Shown: positions 35,761 to 44,465 of the stretch, piece after piece | Numbering within the stretch: position 1 is the stretch's first letter | How the letters are laid out: every line of letters begins with the position of its first letter | From: Brachybacterium sacelli | Lineage (GTDB): Bacteria > Actinomycetota > Actinomycetes > Actinomycetales > Dermabacteraceae | Assembly: GCF_017876545.1 (NCBI RefSeq) | Contig: NZ_JAGIOD010000002.1 | Span: 1,302,001 to 1,366,000 of the forward strand | Length of the DNA stretch: 64,000 bases | Direction: 5' to 3' | The notes under the pieces: generated by a model | Databases searched by the model: none | What the model was told of the DNA's origin: nothing | What the model saw: only the letters and a program-made list of their open reading frames with translations | Made by a program: the position numbers and the translations under genes

Positions 35761-37464
35761 GTGGGGTTGGAACAGTTCGAGATCGTCGCCGTCCTGGCCG
35801 TGCTGATCATCGTCGCGGCCTCGTACTTCTCGAGCAGACTGGGCCTGGCCACACCGATCATCCTCGTGCTCGTGGGCCTCGGAGTGAGCCTGATCCCGGG
35901 CATGCCCGAGGTCCATCCCGAACCCGAGCTGATCCTGGCGGTGGTGCTGCCGCCCCTGCTCTACTCGGCGGCGGTCAACATGCCGGTGATGGACTTCCGG
36001 CGTGACCTGAGGACCATCGGCTCCCTCTCCGTCGTCCTCGTGCTGGTCTCCGCCTTCGCCGTCGGCGCACTGCTCTGGGCGATCTTCCCGAACCTGAGCT
36101 TCGCGGCCGCCGTCGCCGTGGGGGCAGTGGTCAGCCCGCCGGACGCGGTCGCGGCGACCTCGATCGGCAAGCGCCTCGGCCTGCCCCCGCGACTGCTGAC
36201 CATTCTCGAAGGGGAGGGGCTGGTCAACGACGCGACCGCCCTGGTGCTGATGCGCACTGCCGTGGCCGCCACCGCCGGCGCCTTCTCCTTCTGGCACGCC
36301 GCGGCAGACTTCTTCTACGCGGTCGCCGTGGCCATCTTCGTCGGCACCGTCGTCGGCTTCATCGCCGTCCGGATCCGCTCGGAGATCGACCAGCCGGTGC
36401 TGACCACCGCGATCTCCTTCGTGGTGCCGTTCATCGCCTTCCTGCCCGCCGAGCTCGCCCACGCCTCCGGGGTGCTGGCGGTGGTCGCGGCGGGCCTGGT
36501 CACCGGCGCGAGCGGCGTGCGTCGGCTGAGTGTGGCCGACCGCAACGCCGAGCGCACGAACTGGCTGACCGCGCAGCTGCTGCTCGAGAACGGCGTGTTC
36601 CTGCTGATGGGCCTGCAGCTGATGACGCTGATCGCCGACGTCTCCCACGACGGGCTGTCGGTGTGGAGCGCCGTGTGGGTCGGACTCGTGGTCACCGTGC
36701 TGCTGATCCTCATCAGGACCTTCTTCGTGATCCCGGTGGTGTTCGCCGCCCGTCGGCGTCGTCCCGGCTACGAGGCGCAGGCCCGACGCTTCAGCGAGGC
36801 GCTCGACCAGGTCTCGAGCGACGAGCGCTTCCAGAGTCACCCTCGCGGCGAACGCATCGAGCGCTGGTTGCAGCGCCGCCGCGCTGACGCCAAGTTCTAC
36901 GCCGGCAACGGCCTGGGCTGGCGAGGAGGGGCCGTCCTGGCCTGGTCCGGGATGCGCGGGGTGGTGACCCTGGCCGCCGCCCAGTCGCTGCCGACAGGCT
37001 TCCCGTACCGCACCCAGCTGCTCCTGGTCGCCTTCGTGGTCGCCCTGGTGACACTGGTGGGGCAGGGAGGCACCCTGCCGCTGCTGATTCGCCTGCTCGG
37101 CGTCCGCGGCACCGACGAGGAGAAGGCTCGGCGCGAGCTCTCCCTGCTCCTGACCGAGGTCAACGAAGCGGCCGTCGGTCAGGTGCTCGCAAATCCCGAA
37201 CTGCGTCGCCGCGACGGCACCCCCTTCGACCCGGCCGTGCTCGAGAAGGCCCGGCAGATGCACGAGCGGATGAGCGATCCGGAGCGCCGAGCGCACGACG
37301 AGGACCCCTCGCGGGCCCAGTACCCCGAGCTCATGCAGCTGCTCCTGGACGCCCAGCAGGACGCGCTCAACGAGGCGCGCTCCACCGGATCCTACGACTC
37401 CGTCACGATAAAGCGAGCTCAGAAGCAGCTCGACCAGGGGTCCGTGAGGTTCGCCGGTATCTGA
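35761..37464 (+). CDS. CPA1-family Na+/H+ antiporter
   Basis: The 567-residue protein has about 12 helices. The motif LEGEGLVNDATALVLM is the cation-binding helix typical of the CPA1/NhaP branch, preceded by GAVVSPPDAVAATSIGKRLG, and WRGGAVLAWSGMRGVVTLAAA forms the final conserved segment. A cytoplasmic tail of about 130 residues follows. The gene begins with GTG 21 bases after the response regulator gene, so it may belong to that operon and be controlled by the two-component system. Confidence 0.9.
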   Translation: MGLEQFEIVAVLAVLIIVAASYFSSRLGLATPIILVLVGLGVSLIPGMPEVHPEPELILAVVLPPLLYSAAVNMPVMDFRRDLRTIGSLSVVLVLVSAFAVGALLWAIFPNLSFAAAVAVGAVVSPPDAVAATSIGKRLGLPPRLLTILEGEGLVNDATALVLMRTAVAATAGAFSFWHAAADFFYAVAVAIFVGTVVGFIAVRIRSEIDQPVLTTAISFVVPFIAFLPAELAHASGVLAVVAAGLVTGASGVRRLSVADRNAERTNWLTAQLLLENGVFLLMGLQLMTLIADVSHDGLSVWSAVWVGLVVTVLLILIRTFFVIPVVFAARRRRPGYEAQARRFSEALDQVSSDERFQSHPRGERIERWLQRRRADAKFYAGNGLGWRGGAVLAWSGMRGVVTLAAAQSLPTGFPYRTQLLLVAFVVALVTLVGQGGTLPLLIRLLGVRGTDEEKARRELSLLLTEVNEAAVGQVLANPELRRRDGTPFDPAVLEKARQMHERMSDPERRAHDEDPSRAQYPELMQLLLDAQQDALNEARSTGSYDSVTIKRAQKQLDQGSVRFAGI

Positions 37465-37619
37465 TCCGTCGGCGCCCGAGTGCGACGTCCGTCATGTGGG
37501 ATGCTCATCCATGCGCATCTCGACCCCGAATCGGTGCAGAATGACCACCGTTCCCCGGAGCGCATGGCACGGCACAGTAGCCGGTCGATGCGGTGCGCTC
37601 TTCGTCCTGAGAGGTACCG

Positions 37620-39569
37620 ATGAAGTTCTTCCAGCGCCTGGGCAGATCGTTGATGCTGCCCGTGGCAGTCCTCCCCGTGGCCGCGATCCTGAGCGGCATC
37701 GGCTATTGGATCCTGACCGCGACCGGCAACGACACCAACCTGGCCGGGGTCTTCTTCCAGACAGCCGGTGGCGCGCTGCTGGACAACCTGCCCCTTCTGT
37801 TCGCGATCGGTGTGTCCATCGGCATGGCCACGAAGCCGGACGGCACGTCTGCGCTCGCGGGCCTCGTCTCCTGGCTGACAGTGACCACCCTGCTGAACCC
37901 GGAGAACGTCGCTCTCTTCCAGGGCATCGAGGAGAAGGCGGTCAATCCCGCCTTCACCAACCTCGAGAACGTTTTTGTGGGCATCATCTGTGGCCTCATC
38001 GGGGCCTGGGTCTATGACCACTTCAAGGACACAAAGCTGCCGGACGCTTTGTCATTCTTCTCCGGCAAGCGGTCCGTCGCGATCGTCGCCGCCGGGATCT
38101 CGCTGGTCGTCGCCCTCGTGCTGTTCTTCGTCTGGCCGCTGGTGTACTCGGGCCTGGTGGGCTTCGGCGAGTTCATCCTCACCCTCGGCCCCGTCGGCGT
38201 GGGGATCTACGGCTTCCTCAACCGGCTTCTCATCCCGTTGGGCCTCCATCACGCACTGAACTCTGTGTTCTGGTACGACGTCGCCGGGATCAACGACCTC
38301 GGAAACTTCCTGAACAACACCGGCACCTACGGTGTCACGGGGCAATACATGACCGGCTTCTTCCCGATCATGATGCTCGGGCTGCCCGGCGCGGCGCTCG
38401 CGATGTACGTGACGGCCAAGTCCACGCGCCGCAAGGTCGCCGCGGGCGTCCTGCTCTCCAGCGCCATCGCCTCGTTCTTCGTGGGCGTCACCGAGCCGTT
38501 GGAGTTCTCCTTCATGTTCCTGGCCCCGGGCCTGTACGTGGTGCACGCCCTGTTCACGGGCATCTCCATGGGCATCAGCGCGCTGCTGCCGGTGCGAATG
38601 GGCTTCGGATTCTCCGGCGGCTTCATCGACCTGGTGCTGGGCTGGGTGAACCCGATGGCGCAGAACCCCTGGGCGATCCCGCTGATGGGCGTGTTCTGGT
38701 TCGTCGTCTACTTCGTGGTCTTCCGCTTCATCATCCGTCGCTTCGATCTGAAGACCCCCGGCCGCGAGGACGGCGAGGATCTCGAGGAAGACGACGATGT
38801 CCTCGCCCCCGGCGCGGACAAGTACCTCGTCACCGCCACCGCCTTCCTCATCGCCCTCGGCGGCCGCGAGAACATCGTGGACCTCGAGAACTGTGCCACC
38901 CGGCTGCGTATGGAGGTCGCCGACACCACGGCGATCGACGAGGCCGCCCTGAAGCGGGCCGGCGCCGCGGGCACGATGAAGCCGGGCGGGCAGTCGGTCC
39001 AGGTCATCTACGGCACCAGCGTCCAGTTCGTGAAGGACGCCATGGAGCGCATCATCACCGGCAAGGCCGAGGCCGTCGCCCCCGCGGAGGCGGCAGAGAT
39101 CGCCGCCGCGACGGGCGGGGACGCCGGTGCGGACGGGGGAGTCGCCACCGCGGTCCGCACGAGCTCCTTGGTGCGTCTGCGCCAGCCCGTCGCCGGCGCC
39201 GTCGTGCCGCTCTCGGAGGTTCCCGACCCGACCTTCGCACAGGGCGTCATGGGCCCGGGCGTCGCGATCGAGCCGATCTCGGGCGAGGTCGTCGCCCCCG
39301 CTGCGGGCACCGTCACCCACGTGTTCCCCACCGGTCATGCCGCGGCGCTCACCCTCGACGACGGGACCGAGGTGCTCGTCCACGTCGGCCTCGACACGGT
39401 GAAGATGCAGGGCGAGGGCTTCACCACCCTGGTGCAGACGGGGGAGCACGTCAGCGCGGGCACGCCGCTGCTGCGCGCGGACCTCTCCGCGATCCGCGTC
39501 GCGGGGTACTCGACCGTGACGCCGGTGATCGTGCTCAACGACAAGGAGGCGCGGATCGAGCTGATCTGA
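37620..39569 (+). CDS. PTS permease EIICBA, glucose/N-acetylglucosamine family
   Basis: The 649-residue protein contains, in order, an EIIC membrane domain (residues about 1-390; LGRSLMLPVAVLPVAAILSGIGYW, with the GVTEPLEF motif), an EIIB domain with phospho-Cys425 (DLENCATRLRM) and an EIIA domain with phospho-His588 (VLVHVGLDTVKM) and the end SVITPVIV-like STVTPVIVLND. It imports and phosphorylates a hexose or GlcNAc with energy from PEP. GAGAGGT precedes the ATG. Two tandem hairpins follow. The preceding 155 bases hold no clear regulator site. The sugar cannot be chosen between glucose, GlcNAc and others. Confidence 0.93.
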   Translation: MKFFQRLGRSLMLPVAVLPVAAILSGIGYWILTATGNDTNLAGVFFQTAGGALLDNLPLLFAIGVSIGMATKPDGTSALAGLVSWLTVTTLLNPENVALFQGIEEKAVNPAFTNLENVFVGIICGLIGAWVYDHFKDTKLPDALSFFSGKRSVAIVAAGISLVVALVLFFVWPLVYSGLVGFGEFILTLGPVGVGIYGFLNRLLIPLGLHHALNSVFWYDVAGINDLGNFLNNTGTYGVTGQYMTGFFPIMMLGLPGAALAMYVTAKSTRRKVAAGVLLSSAIASFFVGVTEPLEFSFMFLAPGLYVVHALFTGISMGISALLPVRMGFGFSGGFIDLVLGWVNPMAQNPWAIPLMGVFWFVVYFVVFRFIIRRFDLKTPGREDGEDLEEDDDVLAPGADKYLVTATAFLIALGGRENIVDLENCATRLRMEVADTTAIDEAALKRAGAAGTMKPGGQSVQVIYGTSVQFVKDAMERIITGKAEAVAPAEAAEIAAATGGDAGADGGVATAVRTSSLVRLRQPVAGAVVPLSEVPDPTFAQGVMGPGVAIEPISGEVVAPAAGTVTHVFPTGHAAALTLDDGTEVLVHVGLDTVKMQGEGFTTLVQTGEHVSAGTPLLRADLSAIRVAGYSTVTPVIVLNDKEARIELI

Positions 39570-39576
39570 GCCGACG

Positions 39577-39600
39577 GGCGACCGATGCCTTCCGGTCGCC
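39577..39600 (+). terminator. Hairpin 1 after the PTS gene
   Basis: GGCGACCG (39577-39584) and CGGTCGCC (39593-39600) form a perfect eight-pair stem with an eight-base loop just after the PTS stop. Confidence 0.55.
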
Positions 39601-39608
39601 ACGTGCTG

Positions 39609-39654
39609 GGCGACGGCCCGGCACTGGGGGAGACCCCGGTGCCGGGCCGTCGCC
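39609..39654 (+). terminator. Hairpin 2 after the PTS gene
   Basis: Arms of 21 bases (39609-39629 and 39634-39654) pair with one mismatch around a GAGA loop. This strong stem-loop is the likely main terminator of the PTS gene. Confidence 0.78.
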
Positions 39655-39871
39655 ATGTGTCGGGCGGACCTCGCGCCGAGCCCTGCCGGCGCACGATGGC
39701 GACAGGACGCCGAGGCCCGTCTTCGCCCCGAGGGTCGCCGTCGATCTTTCCTCCACACAGGGTGGTCATCCACAATGTGGAGCAGTATTGCGAAAGCACT
39801 GGCGCCGGTCGAACAAAGCTTCTAAAATAGGAGAGAAGAGCAGGACGAGATGATGTGAAGGGTGGTGCACG
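39655..39871 (+). other. Gene-free stretch with an AT-rich promoter-like segment
   Basis: This region between the PTS hairpins and the DUF222 gene contains no gene. Its right part is unusually AT-rich for this DNA and includes TAAAAT at 39823-39828, a possible -10 box, but no matching -35 hexamer at normal spacing. Confidence 0.5.
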
Positions 39872-41485
39872 ATGTCGGCGAATTCTGGGTCGAGGTCCTC
39901 TGCGTGCGCCACGACCGCCTCGGCCGCTGTCGACGATCAGCAGGCTTCCCGCGACGCGGCGGCCCCTCCTCCCGTCGAACTCCCACATACGCCGGTCCGC
40001 GCTCGCACGCCTCTGGATCCCGACACCTTCGCCGCCCGTTCCCACGTCGAACCCGGCTGCGTCGAGGAGCAGCTGGCCCGTGCGCTCTTCGCCACCCATC
40101 ACGAGGAGGCGCTCGCCCACGCCAGTCGCCTGCGCACGCTCGCGATGCTCTGGGACGAGGAGAGCGAGGAGGGCGACCTGAACGCCATCCTCGTCGCCGA
40201 CGCGCGACGGATCACCCTGACTCAGGCCCGCTCGCAGCTGCGCGACGCCGTCACGGCCGTGGTGGCCCTTCCGCACACCCTCGCCCGCCTCGAAGCCGGT
40301 CATCTCCCCGTCTCCTGGTTCGAGCAGCTGCTGCGCAGGGTCCGTCGCCTCACCTCCGACGAGTGCCGACAGGTCGACGACCGCGTCGCCGAGTGGGACC
40401 TCGCGAACATCACCTCGGACCGGTTCACGCGGGAGTTGGGCAAGCTCATCGCCTGGTTCGGTGCGGCGGCAGTGCGTGCCACGCCGACCGAGCAGCGGAA
40501 TGTCGCTCTCGAGATGAATCCCGACCACGACGGCACCGCGTGCCTCGTCGTCACCGGCCCGGTCCACGAGATGCTCGGCCTGGCGCGCCGGCTCGACCTC
40601 GCGGCTCGCGCGGTCCAGAACCAGCAGCGTCGCGCCCTCGAGGAGCAGCGCCCCGCGCCCTTCGACATCGATGGGGACGTCGCCCGCGACGGGCGCCACA
40701 TGCCCCTTGCGGCCCTGCGCTACGCGATCCTCACCCGCACCATGCTCGAGACCCCGGGTGTGCAGGTGCCCCAGAGTCGCTTCCGGCTGCAGGTGATCGT
40801 CCCGGCCATGACGCTCCTGGGGGAGTCCGACGCCCCCGGCACGATCGACGGGACCATCCCGCTGCCCGCACCGATGGCCCGCCACCTCGCGGCCGGTGAA
40901 CCCACCTGGTACCGGATCCTCACCGATCCCTCGGACGGTGCCTACCTCCCGCTGCCGCCCGAGAAGTACTCGCCCACCACCGCGATGGCCGAGCACCTGC
41001 GCCTGCTCGATCCCGTCTGCGCCGTTCCCGGATGCACCAACAATGTGTGCACGGTCGGCGAGGCGGACCATATCGAGGAATTCGATCACGAGAATCCTGA
41101 GAAGGGTGGGCGCACCGCCCTCGATAATCTTCACCGATTGTGCTGGAAGCATCACGACATGAAGACACGAGGACTTCTCGATCCGGTCCGTGGACCGGAT
41201 GGGACGACCACATGGCGCATCGGTGACCTCGCCACCATCACGACCGATCAGAACCGGGATCTGCTGACCCCGGAGCTCGCAGCGGCCCTCCAGCGCTCCT
41301 GGGAGGCCTACGAAGACATGCTCGCAGGGGACGATGCCCGGCGCCGCGGCCTCGGGGACCTCGAGGACGAGGGTGCGCCGGTCGCCATAGACGGTGGGGA
41401 GATGGACGGTGGCGAGATGGACGGTGGCGAACCGGATCGTGCCGGGCTGGTCGGCGCAGGAACCTACCCCGACCCGCCGTACTGA
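39872..41485 (+). CDS. DUF222/HNH endonuclease-domain protein (13E12-repeat type)
   Basis: The 537-residue protein has a helical DUF222 region (residues about 65-330; CVEEQLARALFATHHEEALAHASRLRTLA) and a C-terminal HNH nuclease domain with the zinc/His motif VCAVPGCTNNVCTVGEADHIEEFDH and LHRLCWKHHDMKTRG. Members occur in several copies in many actinobacteria and are often linked to mobile units; their role is unknown. The end carries the tandem repeat GGEMDGGEMDGGE. AAGGGTGG precedes the ATG. I see no terminal repeats to mark a mobile unit. Confidence 0.88.
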   Translation: MSANSGSRSSACATTASAAVDDQQASRDAAAPPPVELPHTPVRARTPLDPDTFAARSHVEPGCVEEQLARALFATHHEEALAHASRLRTLAMLWDEESEEGDLNAILVADARRITLTQARSQLRDAVTAVVALPHTLARLEAGHLPVSWFEQLLRRVRRLTSDECRQVDDRVAEWDLANITSDRFTRELGKLIAWFGAAAVRATPTEQRNVALEMNPDHDGTACLVVTGPVHEMLGLARRLDLAARAVQNQQRRALEEQRPAPFDIDGDVARDGRHMPLAALRYAILTRTMLETPGVQVPQSRFRLQVIVPAMTLLGESDAPGTIDGTIPLPAPMARHLAAGEPTWYRILTDPSDGAYLPLPPEKYSPTTAMAEHLRLLDPVCAVPGCTNNVCTVGEADHIEEFDHENPEKGGRTALDNLHRLCWKHHDMKTRGLLDPVRGPDGTTTWRIGDLATITTDQNRDLLTPELAAALQRSWEAYEDMLAGDDARRRGLGDLEDEGAPVAIDGGEMDGGEMDGGEPDRAGLVGAGTYPDPPY

Positions 41486-41575
41486 GCCGGACCTTTGCCC
41501 CCCTCCGTGTACGCCACCAGGGAAACTCCCCGCTCGCAGGTGGCCGGATCCGCTTCGCACCGTCATGCTGGAGGG

Positions 41576-42982
41576 ATGTCGGAGAACTCGCCCCGGGAGC
41601 GCTCCTCCCACGAACCGGATCCGGCCACGCAGGAGCAGTGGCAGCGGGCACGGGAGGAGGTGCTGTCCGAGTACGGCACCTGGCGAGTGACGGCCGACGA
41701 GGACGCCCCTGTCGCGGAGGAGGTGCGGACCCTCGAGACGCTGCTTCGCCTGAAGACCGAGCAGCAGGGCAGTCCGGAACCGGGGCTGTGGACCGAGGAG
41801 CTGGCCACCGAGCTGCTCACCGAGATCGTGCCGCGCACCGTCATCCAGCCCCGCGAGCACGTGATGGACATGGTGCCCACGCTCGGACACTTCTTCACCT
41901 ACCTGGGCCAGACCGGCCGCTGGGCCGCCGACTCGATGCCCCCGCAGGCCGCCCCCATGATGCTCGCCTCGCTCGAGTTCGCGACCCTCGAGGCGGCCGA
42001 CGACCCCTCCCGCCGCTCCTTCTCCACGAACATCCTCGGCCACGGCCTCGCGCTCGGCGTCGATCTCGAGGACGACGAGGAGCTGGCCGGTTACATGCAC
42101 TGGTACAACTCGCTGCCCGACGACGAGCGTGTCGAGCTCAGCGACACCGGACGCCTCACCGCCCCCACCGTCCCGTTCGACAGGGAGGAATCCATCCGGG
42201 CGGCCCAGGACGAGAGCCGCCTGAGCAGCTCCTGGCCCTGGTTCCTCCCCGAGCTCGAGGACGGCGACGGCGTCACGGTCACCGAGCTCGAGACCGACCA
42301 GGAGGCCGAGGCCTACGCGGACAACACCTTCGTCCGGATCGCCGTCGGCATCCTCGACCTGGTCGGCGACGGGAGCCGCAGGATCACCGGGACCCAGGCC
42401 CTCACCCGGGCCGACAGCTCCTCCCTCCTCGCGACGATCGGGACCCCGCAGAGCGTGCGCACCATGTGGCAGCACGCCGAGCTCTCCGGACCCTGGGTCA
42501 CGCTGCTGGACGGCGGCTGGCTCAGCCTCTCCGGCTCCCAGGTGCACCGCGAGACGGGCCCGGTCCGGTACGTGCCGCTCAGCGAGGATCCGGAGAAGTT
42601 CGTCGAGTTCGGCCACGCCGTGCTCACGGCGACGCTGTTCGGCCGGGACGCCCGGGACCGGGAGGACGGCGGGTTCCGCGGCATGCCGGACACCCTCGCC
42701 GCGCTGCTCGTCGCCTGCAGTGAGCAGGGGCTCGACCTCCGCGAGAACCTCGACGGCGCATCGGGAGAGGCGGGGGCGGCAGGTGCCCGGGCCCAGACCG
42801 CGGTGCAGCGCAGCGTGGAGGACTGGCAGCGGTTCTCGAGTGTGCGGGCGGACCTCGACGATCTCGCCCGAGCGGGCGTCCTCACGCGCGACGGCGAGCG
42901 CTACCGCGGTTCCTCGGCCGTGATGGGTGCGTTGGTGGCCCTCATCAAGGACCAGAACACCCGGGGCGACGGGACCGCCTGA
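41576..42982 (+). CDS. Uncharacterised protein
   Basis: The 468-residue protein is soluble, acidic and without signal peptide. I do not recognise its family. Notable segments include ELATELLTEIVPRTVIQPREHVMDMVPTLGHFFTYLG, MPPQAAPMMLASLEFATLEAADDPSRRSFSTN, and a C-terminal region with several helices ending SAVMGALVALIKDQNTRG. The ATG at 41576 lies directly after GGAGGG, which is too close for normal ribosome spacing, so either the start is leaderless or the true start differs slightly. It lies between two unrelated genes and runs toward the sulfatase gene. Confidence 0.7.
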   Translation: MSENSPRERSSHEPDPATQEQWQRAREEVLSEYGTWRVTADEDAPVAEEVRTLETLLRLKTEQQGSPEPGLWTEELATELLTEIVPRTVIQPREHVMDMVPTLGHFFTYLGQTGRWAADSMPPQAAPMMLASLEFATLEAADDPSRRSFSTNILGHGLALGVDLEDDEELAGYMHWYNSLPDDERVELSDTGRLTAPTVPFDREESIRAAQDESRLSSSWPWFLPELEDGDGVTVTELETDQEAEAYADNTFVRIAVGILDLVGDGSRRITGTQALTRADSSSLLATIGTPQSVRTMWQHAELSGPWVTLLDGGWLSLSGSQVHRETGPVRYVPLSEDPEKFVEFGHAVLTATLFGRDARDREDGGFRGMPDTLAALLVACSEQGLDLRENLDGASGEAGAAGARAQTAVQRSVEDWQRFSSVRADLDDLARAGVLTRDGERYRGSSAVMGALVALIKDQNTRGDGTA

Positions 42983-43004
42983 CCACGGCGATCCGGCGTC
43001 GGCC

Positions 43005-44465
43005 TCACCACACGTCGACGCGCCGCGCCGTGCGGTCCTCGGTCGCGACCATCACGTCGAGCAGGGTCTCCTGCAGCGCCAGGCGCGTCGCCGCGTGGCC
43101 CGCCTCGGCCCACAGGTTCGTCAGCTCCCGCGGATCGGCGGCCAGGTCGTAGAGCTCACCGGTGCGCTCGCGGTCGGTGGCGGGCTCGCCATGATGGACG
43201 ACGAGCTTCCACTGCCCGGTGCGCAGCATCGTCACCAGGGCGGGGGAATCGTAGGGGTGGCCGCTGTCGCGATACTGGCAGAGCGCCCAGTCGCGCCATC
43301 GCACGTCCTCGTCCCCTCGCAGCAGCGGCAGCAGGCTCGAGCCCTGCATCGCCCGTGGCACCGGGGCCGCGGCGGCCTCCAGGAAGGTCGGGGCCAGGTC
43401 CACCCACTGCGCCAGCTCCGTGCGCCGAGTGCCGGGCTCGGTCACGCCGGGCCAGCGCACGATCAGCGGCACCCGCACCGCGCCCTCGTACAGGAACGGG
43501 CCCTTGAGCATCAGTTGGTGATCCCCGAGCATCTCCCCGTGGTCACTGGTGAAGACCACGATCGTGTTCTCGGCCTGGCCGGTCTCCTCGAGCACCGCCA
43601 GGATGCGCCCCACCTCGTCGTCGAGCAGGGAGACCATCGCATAGTAGGCGCGCACCGTCTCGGCCAGCTCCTGCTCGGAGTACTCGAGATAGCCCCGGGC
43701 GTGTCCTGCATAGGATTCGGCGGAGGCCTCGGCCTGGATCGGCGGCTTGGACTCGAGCTCGCCGGGCCGCGTGACCGGGGCGGGCAGGCCCGAGGAGTCG
43801 TAGCGGTCGAGGTACTCCTGCGGGGCGCCGAAGCCGTGATGCGGGTCGAAGAAGTTGGCGAGGAACACGAACGGGCTGGAGGCCCCACCGGTCCCCTCCG
43901 CCGCATGGCGCAGGAAGCCGATGGTCTCTTCGGCGATCCAGTGGCTGTAGTGCGCCTCGGCGGGCAGGGCGTCGAAGGCGCCCGGCCCCTCCCGCAACGC
44001 CCTGGCGTGGAGATCCGGGTGACGAGCGGCCAGCCACCGGTGGTACGCGTTCTCCGAGGAGCCCGGGTAGGGGTCGTGGGCCCAGCGGAACACCCGCAGG
44101 CCGTCGTCGAGCCGTGGCTCGGTGCGCCCGCCGTGGCACGAGCCCAGATGCAGCTTGCCCACCAGCCCCGCGTCGTAGCCGGCGTCGGCCAGCTCCCGGG
44201 TGAACAGCCGCTCGTGTGCCGGCAGGTCCACGCCGTTGGCCCAGAGCCCGTGGGAGGGCACGTAGCGACCGGTCATGAGACTCGCCCGGGACGGCCCGCA
44301 CACCGGGCTCTGCACGTAGCAGTTCTCGAACAGCGCACCCTCAGCGGCCAGACGGTCCAGGTGAGGGGTGTCGATGTGCGGGTTCCCGGCGGCGCCGAGG
44401 GCGTCGAAGCGCTGCTGATCGGTGCACAGCAGCAGGATGTTCGGCTGCTCGGTGGTGGGAGTCAT
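43005..44465 (-). CDS. Sulfatase (choline-/aryl-sulfatase family)
   Basis: The 486-residue enzyme has sulfatase signature C56-G-P-S-R60 (SPVCGPSRASLMTGR), in which Cys56 becomes formylglycine. It also has the metal pocket: NILLLCTDQQRFDALG near the N-terminus and VVFTSDHGEMLGDH. No signal peptide is seen, so it acts in the cytoplasm unless exported otherwise. It needs a formylglycine-generating enzyme encoded elsewhere. Its ATG overlaps the stop of the upstream GH51 gene, showing translational coupling. A sulfated arabinose-containing glycan is a sensible guess at the substrate. Confidence 0.93.
   Translation of the reverse strand: MTPTTEQPNILLLCTDQQRFDALGAAGNPHIDTPHLDRLAAEGALFENCYVQSPVCGPSRASLMTGRYVPSHGLWANGVDLPAHERLFTRELADAGYDAGLVGKLHLGSCHGGRTEPRLDDGLRVFRWAHDPYPGSSENAYHRWLAARHPDLHARALREGPGAFDALPAEAHYSHWIAEETIGFLRHAAEGTGGASSPFVFLANFFDPHHGFGAPQEYLDRYDSSGLPAPVTRPGELESKPPIQAEASAESYAGHARGYLEYSEQELAETVRAYYAMVSLLDDEVGRILAVLEETGQAENTIVVFTSDHGEMLGDHQLMLKGPFLYEGAVRVPLIVRWPGVTEPGTRRTELAQWVDLAPTFLEAAAAPVPRAMQGSSLLPLLRGDEDVRWRDWALCQYRDSGHPYDSPALVTMLRTGQWKLVVHHGEPATDRERTGELYDLAADPRELTNLWAEAGHAATRLALQETLLDVMVATEDRTARRVDVW

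Noticed and set aside
39335..42616. 1093-codon minus-strand frame
   Set aside because: It runs opposite three plus-strand genes (PTS, DUF222 and unknown protein), two with catalytic motifs, and has the composition of an antisense artefact.
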